NCBI GenBank assembly: GCA_902760755.1
Contig: CACWHK010000021.1
Span: forward strand, 1-35,350
Direction: 5' to 3'
DNA from: an uncultured Lachnospiraceae bacterium
Lineage (GTDB): Bacteria > Bacillota > Clostridia > Lachnospirales > Lachnospiraceae
DNA: 35,350 nt
How positions within the stretch are numbered: position 1 is the first letter of the stretch; each line of letters starts with the position of its first letter. The position numbers and the translations under genes are program-made. Below are positions 24,086 to 31,891 of the stretch, one piece after another. The notes under the pieces were generated by a model. The model saw nothing but the letters and a program-made list of their open reading frames with translations. It made no database searches and was not told the DNA's origin.

Positions 24086-25741
24086 ATGCAAATTCGAAAT
24101 CTTCAGAATACGATCGCAGAGTGTATCGCGTATGCAGACGAGGTCAACAAGAACGGAAATGTGTTCTCCGACGAGGCGCGCACCCCACTCCGTGATCTTC
24201 TTCGTTACGACATGATCGTATTTCTCGGACATCTGTATGAGCCCGGTAACCCGGAAACTGCAGATCAGATCCAATACATCGAAACCAACCTCCGCATGCG
24301 GACCGGCGAGCGCTTCGCTGAATTCGTCCGTGAGAAATGCAGTGACCACGACTATCTGAAGGAGCCGCCGAAGTCCCTGCACTACTTTATCAAGGCCGAT
24401 CTGGATCCCAACTCCGGCGTTGCCGAGGGTAATATCGCAAAGTCCAAGTTTATTGCGGATGCATTCCGTAAGCTGGGTGAAGGCTTCCTGAACTATGATA
24501 AGGTTCATGAGTCCACCCGAAAGCTGCTGACCGACCATATCGAGGTTCTGAACAATGCCCTGAAGGAAGCGGGCGTAAATGTCCCCTCCTCCCGTGCACA
24601 GGCCAAGATGCAGGAGATGGAGCGTACCGGCTCCAACAAGAGCAGCGAGCACTTCAACAATACATCCGATGCGGATATCGGAAGAGTCAACTCCTTCGAT
24701 GCAAAGTCCGGACGCTTCGTATCCAAGAACGCGGTCAACGTATCCGGCTACAACATCATGAAGAAGCGCGCGGATGATATCTCAGAGTTCGCAAACTTCC
24801 AGAAGCAGGAGCAGGAAGGCCCGGATCTGCACCGTGGTAAGAACCGTGTCGGCGGAAACCGCAGAGGTTCGGACGAATCCGAAGAGCTGGATAAGCCGCT
24901 GGACGAGCTGATCGCAGAGCTGCAGGCTCTCACAGGTCTTTCCTCTGTTAAGGATGACGTTATGCACCTGGTCAACATCATCAAGGTACGTCGTCTCCGT
25001 GAGATGAAGGGTCTGAAGCGTATCGACATGTCCTTCCACCTGGTATTCACGGGTAACCCCGGTACCGGTAAGACCACCGTGGCACGTCTTCTGGCAAAGA
25101 TCTACAAGCAGCTGGGCGTAGTAAGCCGCGGACACTTTATCGAGGTTGACCGTTCCGGACTGGTAGACCACTTCTCCGGTGGTACCGCTATGAAGACCAC
25201 AGAGGTTATCAACCGTGCTATCGGCGGTATCCTCTTCATCGACGAGGCTTACTCCCTGACCCACAACAAGGAGTCAGGCGACTACGGTCAGGAGGCAGTT
25301 GATACTCTGCTGAAGCGTATGGAGGATGACCGTGATGACTTCATCGTCATCGTTGCAGGTTACACCAAGGAGATGGTTGAGTTCATCGAATCCAACCCCG
25401 GTCTTCGTTCCCGTTTCAACAAGTACATCCACTTCCCGGATTATCAGGCCGGCGAGCTGATGGAGATCTTCAAGTACATGTGCAAGGAGACGGATTACGT
25501 ACTGACACCGAACGCAGCTACCATGGCAGAGGCTTATCTCCGCGGCATGGTAGACGGCAAGACCAAGAACTTCGCAAATGCGCGTCTGGTTCGTAACTAC
25601 TTCGAGCGTTGTATCGACCGTCAGGCAACCCGTATCGTACAGGATGAGAACATGACGGAAGACGATCTTCTGACCTTCGTACGTGAGGATATGATCGAGT
25701 CCGAAACCCATGCAGCACTGGAAAGACCTCAGGACGACTAA
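24086..25741 (+). CDS. CbbX/SpoVK-type AAA+ ATPase
   Basis: 551 residues. Residues 1-165 form a helical N-terminal domain (perhaps TerB-like, tentative). Residues about 170-270 are polar and low in hydrophobics, a likely flexible linker. A single AAA+ module covers residues about 275-535: 'ELQALTGLSSVKDDV' (family-specific entry), Walker A GNPGTGKT (323-330), Walker B ILFIDEAY (382-389), sensor 1 'VIVAGYTKEM', arginine finger in 'NPGLRSRF', and the C-terminal lid. Relatives include CbbX (Rubisco activase), SpoVK and EccA, which remodel protein partners as hexamers. The partner is unknown. Arg codons are mostly CGT, unlike the CGG-rich neighbours, which suggests high expression. Monocistronic. 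Confidence 0.88.
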   Translation: MQIRNLQNTIAECIAYADEVNKNGNVFSDEARTPLRDLLRYDMIVFLGHLYEPGNPETADQIQYIETNLRMRTGERFAEFVREKCSDHDYLKEPPKSLHYFIKADLDPNSGVAEGNIAKSKFIADAFRKLGEGFLNYDKVHESTRKLLTDHIEVLNNALKEAGVNVPSSRAQAKMQEMERTGSNKSSEHFNNTSDADIGRVNSFDAKSGRFVSKNAVNVSGYNIMKKRADDISEFANFQKQEQEGPDLHRGKNRVGGNRRGSDESEELDKPLDELIAELQALTGLSSVKDDVMHLVNIIKVRRLREMKGLKRIDMSFHLVFTGNPGTGKTTVARLLAKIYKQLGVVSRGHFIEVDRSGLVDHFSGGTAMKTTEVINRAIGGILFIDEAYSLTHNKESGDYGQEAVDTLLKRMEDDRDDFIVIVAGYTKEMVEFIESNPGLRSRFNKYIHFPDYQAGELMEIFKYMCKETDYVLTPNAATMAEAYLRGMVDGKTKNFANARLVRNYFERCIDRQATRIVQDENMTEDDLLTFVREDMIESETHAALERPQDD

Positions 25742-25839
25742 AGCGTAAGACAGAATATAAACAGGAGACGGTTTGTGGTACATTTCAAATGCACCGCAAA
25801 CCGCCTCCTGTTTTTTATGCTTACGCGTTAGTCGTCCTG
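25730..25839. repeat. 110-bp imperfect inverted repeat joining the 3' ends of two convergent genes
   Basis: Arms 25730-25780 and 25790-25839. From the outside in, they match over CAGGACGACTAA (12 of 12), GCGTAAG, AAACAGGAG, CGGTTTG, GGT and CATTT, with single mismatches and one 3-nt indel. The outer 12 bp are the last three codons plus the stop of both genes, so both proteins end in QDD. Confidence 0.9.
25761..25816 (+). terminator. Bidirectional terminator between the AAA+ and PAP2 genes
   Basis: Stem ACAGGAG.CGGTTTG.GGT (25761-25779) / ACC.CAAACCG.CTCCTGT (25793-25811) then TTTTTT on the plus strand; the minus-strand tail is TTTATATTC. The stem arm ACAGGAGACG is identical to that of the aquaporin terminator. 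Confidence 0.9.
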
Positions 25840-26553
25840 TTTAGCCTGCTTTTTCGCTGCTCTCTTCTCCTTCCACTTCTTCTGGTGGTCCGGGAAATAC
25901 GCCCAGAGATATCCGACGAAGATCAGCGGAACAGCCGCTGCAACATCAATAATGGAATGCTGCTTGATGAACACCACTGAGAACGCCACCAGGATGGCTT
26001 CCGTCCAGAAGTAGATCATCCACTTCTTCGTAGAGAGGCGCTTCGTGCTGTAGGCTGCCATCACCACACCGAAGGCCGTGGAGACATGCTCCGACGGACA
26101 GATATTCGTCGGATGATCCGCCTTATAGATCAGTCCCACGATCCAGGTGAAGAAGTTTTCCCGCGGGAACTTCTCCGGCCACATGTCATGTCCGTTGGGC
26201 CAGAAGAGATAGATGAAGAGCGCCAGTGAAAGGGTCATCATCATATACTTCATGAACTTGATAAAGGCCGGGACATCAAAGGCTACCGTATAAAGCACCA
26301 TCAGGATCCAGAAGGGATACCAGATCACGTACGGAATGACAAAGTACTCGCAGAACGGTATCTGATCATCCAGCGCACAGTGAACGATAGTGAACCCCCG
26401 GTCAACAGCCATCTGCTCCGATATAAAGAAGGAGGCCAGAAAGAAGATCCAGAAGAGCATCAGCCAGAGATGCCGATACTTCGGCTGATTGATCTTTCGC
26501 GGCTTGAAGTCCTTATAATAATACGCAAAGTCTTCTTTTAATTCCTTAATCAT
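25828..26553 (-). CDS. PAP2-superfamily membrane phosphatase
   Basis: 241 residues with five to six hydrophobic segments. 'TNICPSEHVSTAFG' (the PSxH block) and 'FIKQHSIIDVAAAV' (the H...D block) give the catalytic histidines of the PAP2/AUR1-like fold. The canonical first K...RP block is not obvious. The variant resembles the short Clostridia PAP2 proteins with 'TPTN.CPS.H' that may act on lipid phosphates or as phospho-head-group transferases. The C-terminus is very basic, then QDD. It overlaps acpP by 8 nt and is last in the lipid operon, so a role in phosphatidate or lipid head-group handling is plausible. Confidence 0.85.
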   Translation of the reverse strand: MIKELKEDFAYYYKDFKPRKINQPKYRHLWLMLFWIFFLASFFISEQMAVDRGFTIVHCALDDQIPFCEYFVIPYVIWYPFWILMVLYTVAFDVPAFIKFMKYMMMTLSLALFIYLFWPNGHDMWPEKFPRENFFTWIVGLIYKADHPTNICPSEHVSTAFGVVMAAYSTKRLSTKKWMIYFWTEAILVAFSVVFIKQHSIIDVAAAVPLIFVGYLWAYFPDHQKKWKEKRAAKKQAKQDD

Positions 26554-26785
26554 TTTTCAACTGCTTCTCCAGATAATCTACTACGTCCTGTACTACCTTG
26601 AAGGTCGCCAGTTCCTCGTCCGGGATTGTGATCCCCCGCTCCTCCTCCAGTGTCAGAAGAACCTGCAGGACATCGATGGAATCCGCACCCAGCTCCTCCT
26701 TGATCTTGGAATCCGGACGGATCGTGGAAACGTCCTTGATCTTCAACTGCTTTGCCAGCATGGCTACAATCTCATCATACAACAT
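26546..26785 (-). CDS. acpP: Acyl carrier protein
   Basis: 79 residues, acidic, with the 4'-phosphopantetheine site Ser36 in 'ELGADSIDVLQ'. It carries acyl chains as thioesters. It starts 3 bp after plsX and overlaps the PAP2 gene by 8 nt. A typical fab cluster (fabD/G/F) does not surround it, so it may be a dedicated carrier receiving acyl groups from PlsX rather than the only cell-wide ACP. Confidence 0.93.
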   Translation of the reverse strand: MLYDEIVAMLAKQLKIKDVSTIRPDSKIKEELGADSIDVLQVLLTLEEERGITIPDEELATFKVVQDVVDYLEKQLKND

Positions 26786-26788
26786 ATC

Positions 26789-27847
26789 TTACTCTTCCTC
26801 CCCTTCGGCGTTCCTTACGCCTTCCGTATTCTCACTTTCCAGAGCCTCAACTCTTGCGATGGACTCCCTGATCTTTTCATTCATTCCACCCTGCAGCATC
26901 TTGCAGGCCTGCTGGATGCTTACCTTCGTGGCGATCCGGTCACTGCTTCCGTGTCCCTTGATGATCACCTTCTCACAGCCCAGCAGCGCACATCCGCCGT
27001 AGTTCAGGTAATTCATGAATTCCTTTTCTTCCTGAAACATCTTCTTCATCAGAAGTCCGCCCATCTGGTACTGCTTCTTTGAATTGATGTCACGCTTCAG
27101 ACGCTTCAACACCTCCAGCGCCGTGCCCTCCGCACACTTGCAGAGCACATTTCCGGAGAAACCGTCCGCAACCACCAGATCGAAGTCTCCGCTGAGAAAC
27201 TCTCTTGCTTCCATATTGCCGCAGAAGTTGATGCCGGGAGTCTTCTCCAGAAGCTTATAGGCTTCTCTTCGAAGATCATCGCCCTTCTCTTCCTCCTTGC
27301 CGATATTCAGAAGTCCCACCTTCGGATTCTCGATCCCGCGGAATACCTGCATGTAGTGGGTTCCCATGATGGCAAACTGCTGCAGCATCTCGGGCGTCAC
27401 ATCCACGTTGGCACCGCTGTCGCAGACACCCACCGGTCCTCCCTGCATATTGGGAACCATGGGGCAAAATGCCGGGCGTCTCACGCCTTCGATCCGTCCG
27501 ATCCGAAGGGTTGCCGCAGCTACCAGTACACCGGTTGCACCGTTGGATACCATGGCATCCACGGTCTCATCCTCCCGGAGCATCTTGATGCCGCGGATCA
27601 TGGAGCTGTCACGCTTCAGACGGATGGCATCCGTCGGCTTGTCATTTCCGGTCACCACATCCGGTGCATGTACGATCTCAAGGCGGGGTGTGTTGATCTT
27701 ATGCCTTTCGATCACCTCCCGGAGCTTTGCCTCGTCTCCGAGCAGAACCACCCGGAGCTCCGGATTCTCCTTCAGGGCCAGAAGGGCCCCTTCCACCTCT
27801 GCCGCAGGGCTGTTATCACCGCCCTGGCAATCAACTATGATCCTCAT
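26789..27847 (-). CDS. plsX: Phosphate acyltransferase PlsX
   Basis: 352 residues from ATG 27847, which has GGAGG at 6 nt; an in-frame TTG six bases earlier abuts the ribosome binding site and is rejected. 'IIVDCQGGDNSPAAEVEG' replaces the common 'DaMGGD' with DCQGGD. 'SNGATGVLVAAATLRIGRI', 'PAFCPMVPN', 'VCDSGANVDVTPEMLQQFA', 'LLNIGKEEEKGDD', 'DLVVADGFSGNV' and 'ALLGCEKVIIKGHGSS' follow in family order. It interconverts acyl-ACP and acyl-phosphate, linking FakAB to ACP and glycerolipid synthesis. Confidence 0.96.
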   Translation of the reverse strand: MRIIVDCQGGDNSPAAEVEGALLALKENPELRVVLLGDEAKLREVIERHKINTPRLEIVHAPDVVTGNDKPTDAIRLKRDSSMIRGIKMLREDETVDAMVSNGATGVLVAAATLRIGRIEGVRRPAFCPMVPNMQGGPVGVCDSGANVDVTPEMLQQFAIMGTHYMQVFRGIENPKVGLLNIGKEEEKGDDLRREAYKLLEKTPGINFCGNMEAREFLSGDFDLVVADGFSGNVLCKCAEGTALEVLKRLKRDINSKKQYQMGGLLMKKMFQEEKEFMNYLNYGGCALLGCEKVIIKGHGSSDRIATKVSIQQACKMLQGGMNEKIRESIARVEALESENTEGVRNAEGEEE

Positions 27848-27883
27848 CCTCAACCTCCAACACTATGCTGCAAATAGCAAAGC

Positions 27884-28804
27884 TCAGCCTTTCTTTTTAT
27901 ACAGGGAGCGCATCTCCGGCTTCCCGTAGAAGCCGACGATCAGAGTTCCCGGTCCCACGGAGGAACCGACACCCGATTCCACATATCCGAAGCGGAAGGA
28001 AAGCTCTGCCTTGTGTCCCTTCTCTTTACATTTCTCACGGATCAGCTCTCCCAGCTGCTGTGCGTCCTCGAGACAGTCCGCATGTGCGATACCCACCTCT
28101 GCGATCACATCCGGCAGGATATACTCCGCGCAAAGCTCTGCTGTACGCTCCAGGGACGCCTTCCGGCCACGCACCTTCTCGATGGCCACGTTGTTTCCGA
28201 TCTCATCATAGACAACGATGGGCTTGATGCTGAAGGCTCCGCCGAAGAACGCTGCCGAGGCACTGACACGCCCGGCCTTCCGAAGGTAGCTGAGACGGTC
28301 TACCGTACCCACTTCATTGAAGTTCTGCTTCTCCTTCTCAACCCAGGCCTCCACCTCTTCGATGCTCTTTCCCGCATCTCGCTGCCTGCAGACCTCCTCC
28401 AGCATCAGCGCCAGGGAATACATGCAGCCATGGCTGTCGATACAGACGATCTTCGCCTCCGGGAATTCCTCCTTCAGCTTCTTAGCCGCGGTCATACTCT
28501 CCTTCACGGAAGCGGACAGCGCACCCGTACAGGAAACGGACATAACATCCAGCCCCTCCTCCAGGGCTGCCCGGAACGCCTTCTCATACTGGGCAGAGGT
28601 TGCAAAGGAGGAGCGCATGTTGGCGCCGTTCCTGATGATCTCGTAATACTCCTTCGCACTGATGCTCTCCCAGTCACCGCTGGCCAGATATTCCTTGTCA
28701 TTGATATAAATGTGGAACGGAATGATCTCGCGGATCCCTACCCGCTGCATCTCTTCCTTCGTGAAGTTACTGGTTGTATCCGTAAATACCGCAAAGCTCC
28801 TCAT
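27884..28804 (-). CDS. fakB: DegV-family fatty-acid-binding protein (FakB-like), copy 1
   Basis: 306 residues from ATG 28804, which has GGGGG at 7 nt; nine further open codons upstream lack support. 'FAVFTDTTSNFTKEEM' opens the DegV fold. 'SSFATSAQYEKAF' is the Thr/Ser head-group loop, and 'DRLSYLRKAGRVSASAAFFGG' and 'GIAHADCLEDA' supply the conserved Arg and His region. FakB presents a bound fatty acid to FakA for phosphorylation. It lies directly between fakA and plsX, and differs clearly from the second copy at 31892-32761; the two may prefer different chains. Confidence 0.9.
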   Translation of the reverse strand: MRSFAVFTDTTSNFTKEEMQRVGIREIIPFHIYINDKEYLASGDWESISAKEYYEIIRNGANMRSSFATSAQYEKAFRAALEEGLDVMSVSCTGALSASVKESMTAAKKLKEEFPEAKIVCIDSHGCMYSLALMLEEVCRQRDAGKSIEEVEAWVEKEKQNFNEVGTVDRLSYLRKAGRVSASAAFFGGAFSIKPIVVYDEIGNNVAIEKVRGRKASLERTAELCAEYILPDVIAEVGIAHADCLEDAQQLGELIREKCKEKGHKAELSFRFGYVESGVGSSVGPGTLIVGFYGKPEMRSLYKKKG

Positions 28805-28902
28805 TATGCCACCCCCTTCTTCTCCATCCATTATGTATTGCCCCCTCGCTTCGCTCAGCGGCGCGTCGGTCGGTGCGATTCAAATGTCATGACCGCACCT
28901 CC

Positions 28903-30636
28903 CTATTCCAGGATTAGGATCAGATCGTACAGCTCCTGCTGTCCTTCGATCTCATAAAACTCCTTCGACGGCCAGTCCTCTTCAAAGAGCTGCCGTATCC
29001 GTACCCGGTCCTCCTCCGACATATCCTCCCCGTAGATCACGGTTGCGATCTCCCGGTCACGGATCCCCATCTTCACACAGAGATCCCTTAAGGTCCTCAC
29101 CCGATTGGGACTTGCTGTCACCAGCCGGTCGGAGGTGATCCCCACATAATCCTCCTCTGCTGCCACCACATCCTCGGAAGCGTAATCCCGGCAGGCCCTG
29201 CAGACCATACCTGTGGCTGCATAGTTCATATTCTCCAGGAAGTTATCCCGAACCTCCTCCGGTGTGTCAAAGCTGATATCCAGCATGGACATGGCGGTGT
29301 AGGCCTGGCCTATGGATTTGGACGGAATCACGAAGACCCTCGAATCCTTGTAAAGCTCCGCTGCCTGCTCAGCAGCCATGATGATATTCGAATTGTTGGG
29401 GAAGACGAAGATGGAATCCGCATTCAGCCGGTCGAAGCAGTCCATAAAATCCCTGGCCGAAGGGTTCTTCCCCTGTCCGCCCATCAGGACCTCGTCCGCA
29501 CCCATTTCCCGGAAAATGTCGATGATCCCCTGCCCGTTGGTCACCACGCAGGTGGCATAGGGTCTTCTCTTCCGCTTCACCGTGGGGATCGCAGTTTCAT
29601 TCGTGGCTTCTTCCTCCGCCTCTCTTTGCACATCCCCGAGCTCTGTAACTTCCTTCTGCAGCACGTGATTGTTATGCTGCAGATTCATATTCTCGATCTT
29701 CAGCGTCAGGAACTCTCCGAACTGCTGGCAGAACTCCATGGCCTTGGACGGTGTCATGGTGTGTACATGCACCTTCACGATGGATCCATCCTTAAATGCC
29801 ACAATGGAATCCCCGATGGTGGAAAGGTAATCGATGATCACCTTCTCATCAAAATGTTCCACATCCGTCTTCGCATGCATCAGCCGGAGCAGGAACTCCG
29901 TACAGTACCCGAATTCCAGGACGCTGTCCGACGTAAAAAGGGACAGGTCCATCTTCGGTGCACCCGCAGCTAAGGGCTGAATTTGCTCCGTACCCGGCTC
30001 TTCCCCGGTATTCTCTCCCCGGACTGCCTGAGCCGCACCCTCTGCGATCATGAAAAGACCGGCTCCGCCGCTATCCACCACACCGGCTTCCTTTAACACA
30101 TCCAGAAGCTCCGGCGTATTCGCCAGGGAATCCCGCATGGCGGAAAGAAGATACTCCGCATACTCTCCCAGGGTTGTCTCCTCATCCGCAAACCGGAGCA
30201 GCTGCGCCGACTCCCGGGCAACGGTAAGGATGGTTCCCTCCACCGGTGTCACCACGGTTTCATAGGCCCGCTCCACACCTGCCTGAAAAGCCTCCGTCAG
30301 CTCCTGCAGCGTAACAGTCTCATACTCCTTCAGTCCGGTGCTGATCCCAGAGAAGATCTGGGAAAGGATCACGCCGCTGTTTCCTCTTGCCGCAAGCAGC
30401 ATGCCGCCGGCCAGGGCCCGGGCCTTCTTCCAGAGCCTTCGGTCCTCTTCCCGCAGCATCTCCTGCACCCCTCCGGAGATGGTAAGATACATATTATCTC
30501 CGGTATCTCCGTCCGGGATCGGAAACACATTAAGATCATTGATTTTTTTGATATTCCGCTTAAGATGCCGTGCCCCGCTCTGCACAAAGGCCTGAAACAT
30601 CTCACCGTCCACTATTTTATAGTCCGTATAATCCAT
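28903..30636 (-). CDS. fakA: Fatty acid kinase FakA (DAK2-domain protein)
   Basis: 577 residues. The N-terminal DAK2/DhaL-like nucleotide domain (about 1-210) has 'NVFPIPDGDTGDNM' with the Mg-binding Asp triad, 'AARGNSGVILSQIFSG' and 'DSGGAGLFMIAEG'. A middle domain ('EFGYCTEFLLR', 'GDSIVAFKDGSIVKVHVHT') and a C-terminal EDD-like part ('VFVIPSKSIGQAYTAMSML') complete the FakA architecture. It phosphorylates FakB-bound fatty acids. Gene order with two fakB-like genes and plsX supports this over a dihydroxyacetone kinase role. It starts 4 bp after the GNAT-like gene. Confidence 0.93.
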   Translation of the reverse strand: MDYTDYKIVDGEMFQAFVQSGARHLKRNIKKINDLNVFPIPDGDTGDNMYLTISGGVQEMLREEDRRLWKKARALAGGMLLAARGNSGVILSQIFSGISTGLKEYETVTLQELTEAFQAGVERAYETVVTPVEGTILTVARESAQLLRFADEETTLGEYAEYLLSAMRDSLANTPELLDVLKEAGVVDSGGAGLFMIAEGAAQAVRGENTGEEPGTEQIQPLAAGAPKMDLSLFTSDSVLEFGYCTEFLLRLMHAKTDVEHFDEKVIIDYLSTIGDSIVAFKDGSIVKVHVHTMTPSKAMEFCQQFGEFLTLKIENMNLQHNNHVLQKEVTELGDVQREAEEEATNETAIPTVKRKRRPYATCVVTNGQGIIDIFREMGADEVLMGGQGKNPSARDFMDCFDRLNADSIFVFPNNSNIIMAAEQAAELYKDSRVFVIPSKSIGQAYTAMSMLDISFDTPEEVRDNFLENMNYAATGMVCRACRDYASEDVVAAEEDYVGITSDRLVTASPNRVRTLRDLCVKMGIRDREIATVIYGEDMSEEDRVRIRQLFEEDWPSKEFYEIEGQQELYDLILILE

Positions 30637-30640
30637 AAGA

Positions 30641-31771
30641 TCAGTTTTCCGTTCTGATTGTCTTCTTAAATACTCTTCTTCGCTTGTTCTGAACCTTCTT
30701 AAAATGCTTCAGAATATTCAGCATGCTGTAATTATCCTCCAGGATCAGATTCGTCTCCAGATGGTCCAGATCACTCTCGATGAGAAGATTCACCAGCAGT
30801 CCGATCATCACCATGACAACGCCCTTGGACTCGTACTCCGGGAGCACGCCGATCAGCCCCAGATCCATCACCTTCGGATTCTTCTTATCCTGAAGGAAGC
30901 GCTTCAGGAAGAGCGGTGTGATATGTCCCTTCGACAGCCGCACCGCCTCGGAGATGGAGGGGAACATCAGTGCAAAGGCCACCATCTGATGATCCTTATC
31001 GTACAGCATCACCAGGTCCTGGGGACGTACGATCATCTTGAAGTCGTTGATATAGTTGTCGATGATCTCCTGATTCAGAGGCATGGTTCCGTACAGCTTG
31101 GAGTACGCTGTCTCCAGCACCTTGAACACATTCTGAATATGATCATCGATGATCTCCTGGATGGAGGTTGCCTGAACCAGCTCCAGTCCGAACCGCTTCA
31201 GCAGACGCTCACTGATGGTAACCAGCTGATCCGCTCTCTCCTCCGGCGCATACAGCTGATGCTCCAGCCAGTCCTTATCCTTCTTAAAGCCATAGGCCTC
31301 GATCAGCTTCTGATAATAGGGGTAGTTATACTGCTCCTCGAAGGTCTGAGGCTGGTCGAAGCCCTCGATCAGAAGGCCCTCGCGTTCCAGATCCGAGTAG
31401 CCTAAGGGGCCTATAAACTCCTCCATGCCCTTCTCTCTTGCCCAGCGCTCCAGGCGTGTAAAAAGCGCAGCTGCCACATTTACGTCGTCGATGGAATCGA
31501 ACCGGGTGAAACGGACACACTTCTGTCCCCACTTCTCGTTCGCCTCTCTCTGGATGATCCCCTGGATCCTTCCCACGACCTTCCCGTCCTTTAAGGCCAG
31601 AAAGCAGGCCGTATCACAGACCTTGTTGAATGGGTAGTTCGGATCAAAGATCTTGAACTCATCCCCGTAGAACATGGGAACATAGTACTTATTTCCCTTG
31701 TAAAGAGTCATCGGAAAATGTACGAACGCCCGCTGCTCCTTCTTCGTTTTTACCTCTCTGATTCTGATCAT
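30641..31771 (-). CDS. GNAT-fold protein of unknown substrate
   Basis: 376 residues from ATG 31771, which has GGGGG at 9 nt; ten upstream open codons are not needed. 'IREVKTKKEQRAFVHFPMTL' followed by 'LYKGNKYYVPMF' is the opening of a widespread ~380-residue family annotated only as N-acetyltransferase-like. 'CFLALKDGKVVGRIQGII' and 'LGLIGVLPEYESKGVVMVMI' (beta4 and the acyl-CoA-binding loop region) support a duplicated GNAT fold. No reaction is known to me. Its position between fakB2 and fakA implies a role in acyl metabolism or modification of an envelope amine. The tail is very basic. Confidence 0.75.
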   Translation of the reverse strand: MIRIREVKTKKEQRAFVHFPMTLYKGNKYYVPMFYGDEFKIFDPNYPFNKVCDTACFLALKDGKVVGRIQGIIQREANEKWGQKCVRFTRFDSIDDVNVAAALFTRLERWAREKGMEEFIGPLGYSDLEREGLLIEGFDQPQTFEEQYNYPYYQKLIEAYGFKKDKDWLEHQLYAPEERADQLVTISERLLKRFGLELVQATSIQEIIDDHIQNVFKVLETAYSKLYGTMPLNQEIIDNYINDFKMIVRPQDLVMLYDKDHQMVAFALMFPSISEAVRLSKGHITPLFLKRFLQDKKNPKVMDLGLIGVLPEYESKGVVMVMIGLLVNLLIESDLDHLETNLILEDNYSMLNILKHFKKVQNKRRRVFKKTIRTEN

Positions 31772-31802
31772 ACACCCATACCCCCTTTGCTTTTCACCCA
31801 TG

Positions 31803-31823
31803 GAAAAGCTTTAGAAAAGCTTT
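31803..31823. repeat. Tandem GAAAAGCTTT repeats
   Basis: GAAAAGCTTT occurs twice in direct repeat (31803-31812 and 31813-31822 with one spacer base shift), each containing AAGCTT. It lies in the 120-bp gap between fakB2 and the GNAT-like gene. Confidence 0.4.
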
Positions 31824-31837
31824 GTTTATACCGCCGG

Positions 31838-31882
31838 AAAAGCCCGGAGCCCGAAAGAAGCACTTCTCCGGGACCAGGCTTT
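31838..31882 (-). terminator. Hairpin between fakB2 and the GNAT-like gene (possible attenuator)
   Basis: CCCGGAG (31843-31849) / CTCCGGG (31866-31872), flanked by AAAAGC on each side as AAAAGCC..GGCTTTT. On the minus strand the stem runs into CTTTTCC, a short T-run. It could reduce expression of downstream fakA-plsX genes or separate two transcripts. Confidence 0.4.
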
Positions 31883-31891
31883 TAACCGTTA

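Noticed and set aside
28903-30636. FakA gene as dihydroxyacetone kinase
   Set aside because: The DAK2 domain is shared, but the three-part architecture and adjacency to two DegV proteins and plsX fit fatty acid kinase.
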